From contig JBJXGU010000103.1 of the NCBI GenBank assembly GCA_046160245.1, positions 1-5,838 of the forward strand: a DNA stretch of 5,838 bases. Reading direction: 5' to 3'. Under the pieces are notes generated by a model. That model did not search any database. It was not told where the DNA came from and saw nothing but the letters and a program-made list of their open reading frames with translations. Positions 5,390 to 5,838 of this stretch are shown here, one piece after another (within the stretch, counting starts at the first letter, position 1; the number at the start of each line of letters is the position of its first letter). Origin of the DNA: JAJTFW01 sp046160245 (GTDB lineage: Bacteria; Bacteroidota; Bacteroidia; AKYH767-A; OLB10). The position numbers and the translations under genes are program-made.

Positions 5390-5397
5390 TATCTTTG
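5390..5397 (+). promoter_or_regulatory. Bacteroidota -7 element immediately before glyS
   Basis: TATCTTTG matches TAnnTTTG exactly and ends only five bases before the glyS ATG at 5403. In this promoter class transcription starts about 5-8 bases after the element, that is, at or next to the start codon. A second candidate, TATAATTG at 5373-5380, has one mismatch and would give a leader of about 17 bases. No strong -33 element is visible for either, so the choice is open. Confidence 0.5.
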
Positions 5398-5402
5398 CCG
5401 CC

Positions 5403-5838
5403 ATGTCAACCATTACCATCAAAAAGCTAAGCGGCGAAGATTTATTCAAGAATATCATCAGCCATTCCAAGGAGTACGGATTTATTTTCCAGTCGAGTGA
5501 AATTTATGATGGCCTCAGTGCTGTGTACGATTACGGGCAGATGGGCGTAGAACTCAAAAAGAATTTGCGCGACTACTGGTGGAAAGCGATGGTGCAGTTG
5601 AATGAAAATATTGTAGGCATCGATGCCGCCATTTTCATGCATCCCACTACTTGGAAAGCTTCCGGACACGTGGATGCCTTTAGCGATCCATTGATTGACA
5701 ATAAAGATTCGAAGAAAAGATATCGTGCCGATGTGCTCATCGAAGAGCATATAGCTAAAATTGAAGCGAAGATTGAGAAGGAAGTAGAGAAAGCGAAAAG
5801 TCGATTTGAGAATTTTGATGAGACGATGTTTCGTTCTA
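5403..5838 (+). CDS. glyS: Glycyl-tRNA synthetase, dimeric class II type (N-terminal part, runs off right edge)
   Basis: The enzyme attaches glycine to tRNA-Gly using ATP. The 145 codons present match the alpha2 (single-chain, eukaryote/archaea-like) form found in Bacteroidota, not the alpha2-beta2 GlyQ/GlyS form of E. coli. Recognisable blocks are HSKEYGFIFQSSEIYDGLSA (21-40), VYDYGQMGVELKKNLRDYWW (41-60), NIVGIDAAIFMHPTTWKASG (69-88), HVDAFSDPLIDNKDSKKRYR (89-108) and ADVLIEEHIA (109-118). A Lys/Glu-rich helical stretch, the lineage's usual insertion before motif 2, follows at about 119-140. The catalytic motifs 2 and 3 and the anticodon-binding domain lie beyond the window. The start at 5403 gives about ten extra residues before GEDLFKNI compared with relatives I recall, but no other start codon lies between, so this is the likely start. 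It is divergent from the cysteine desulfurase and has a perfect -7 element almost touching the ATG. Confidence 0.95.
   Translation, partial: MSTITIKKLSGEDLFKNIISHSKEYGFIFQSSEIYDGLSAVYDYGQMGVELKKNLRDYWWKAMVQLNENIVGIDAAIFMHPTTWKASGHVDAFSDPLIDNKDSKKRYRADVLIEEHIAKIEAKIEKEVEKAKSRFENFDETMFRS

Noticed and set aside
5442..5750. Minus-strand 102-codon ORF opposite glyS
   Set aside because: The plus strand here encodes unmistakable glycyl-tRNA synthetase motifs; the antisense frame is a by-product of codon usage.

Overview
The window looks like a chromosomal segment from a member of the Bacteroidota, probably flavobacterial or a close relative. The evidence is the group-specific short primary sigma factor (starting MRQLKITKSITNRESAS, 287 aa, no region 1.1), a eukaryote-like class Ia NrdB, a dimeric-type glycyl-tRNA synthetase, start codons without clear Shine-Dalgarno sequences, and several matches to the Bacteroidota -7 promoter element TAnnTTTG. 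DNA between genes is AT-rich.

Layout from left to right. Positions 1-864 hold a minus-strand group: a candidate 43-aa micro-ORF, an 82-aa coiled-coil-like hypothetical protein, and the N-terminal part of an exported protein with a TPR-like helix pair that runs off the left edge. This group diverges from the sigma factor gene rpoD (plus, 1012-1875). rpoD has a promoter candidate, a small overlapping upstream ORF and a strong intrinsic terminator. After a gene-free AT-rich stretch of about 310 bases comes nrdB (plus, 2244-3224). It converges on a minus-strand hemerythrin-like di-iron protein of the YtfE/RIC type (3270-3968), and a perfect 16-17 bp palindrome separates the two. A complete minus-strand cysteine desulfurase (4150-5292) follows. 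It diverges from glyS (plus, from 5403), which is cut by the right edge.

Most of the window is housekeeping: transcription initiation, dNTP synthesis, sulfur mobilisation for Fe-S clusters and tRNA thiolation, and tRNA charging. The di-iron protein and the desulfurase lie on the same strand about 180 bases apart. A perfect -7 element just upstream of the di-iron gene suggests it has its own promoter. A link in Fe-S maintenance is plausible but inferred.

The points most worth a second look are: a Ser at the sigma position that normally carries the -35-contacting Arg; a glyS -7 element so close to the ATG that the mRNA may be leaderless; the uORF overlapping the rpoD start; the unlisted small genes near the left edge; and the palindrome between nrdB and its neighbour. 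I saw no CRISPR array, insertion sequence, tRNA or rRNA, and no convincing new multi-gene system.
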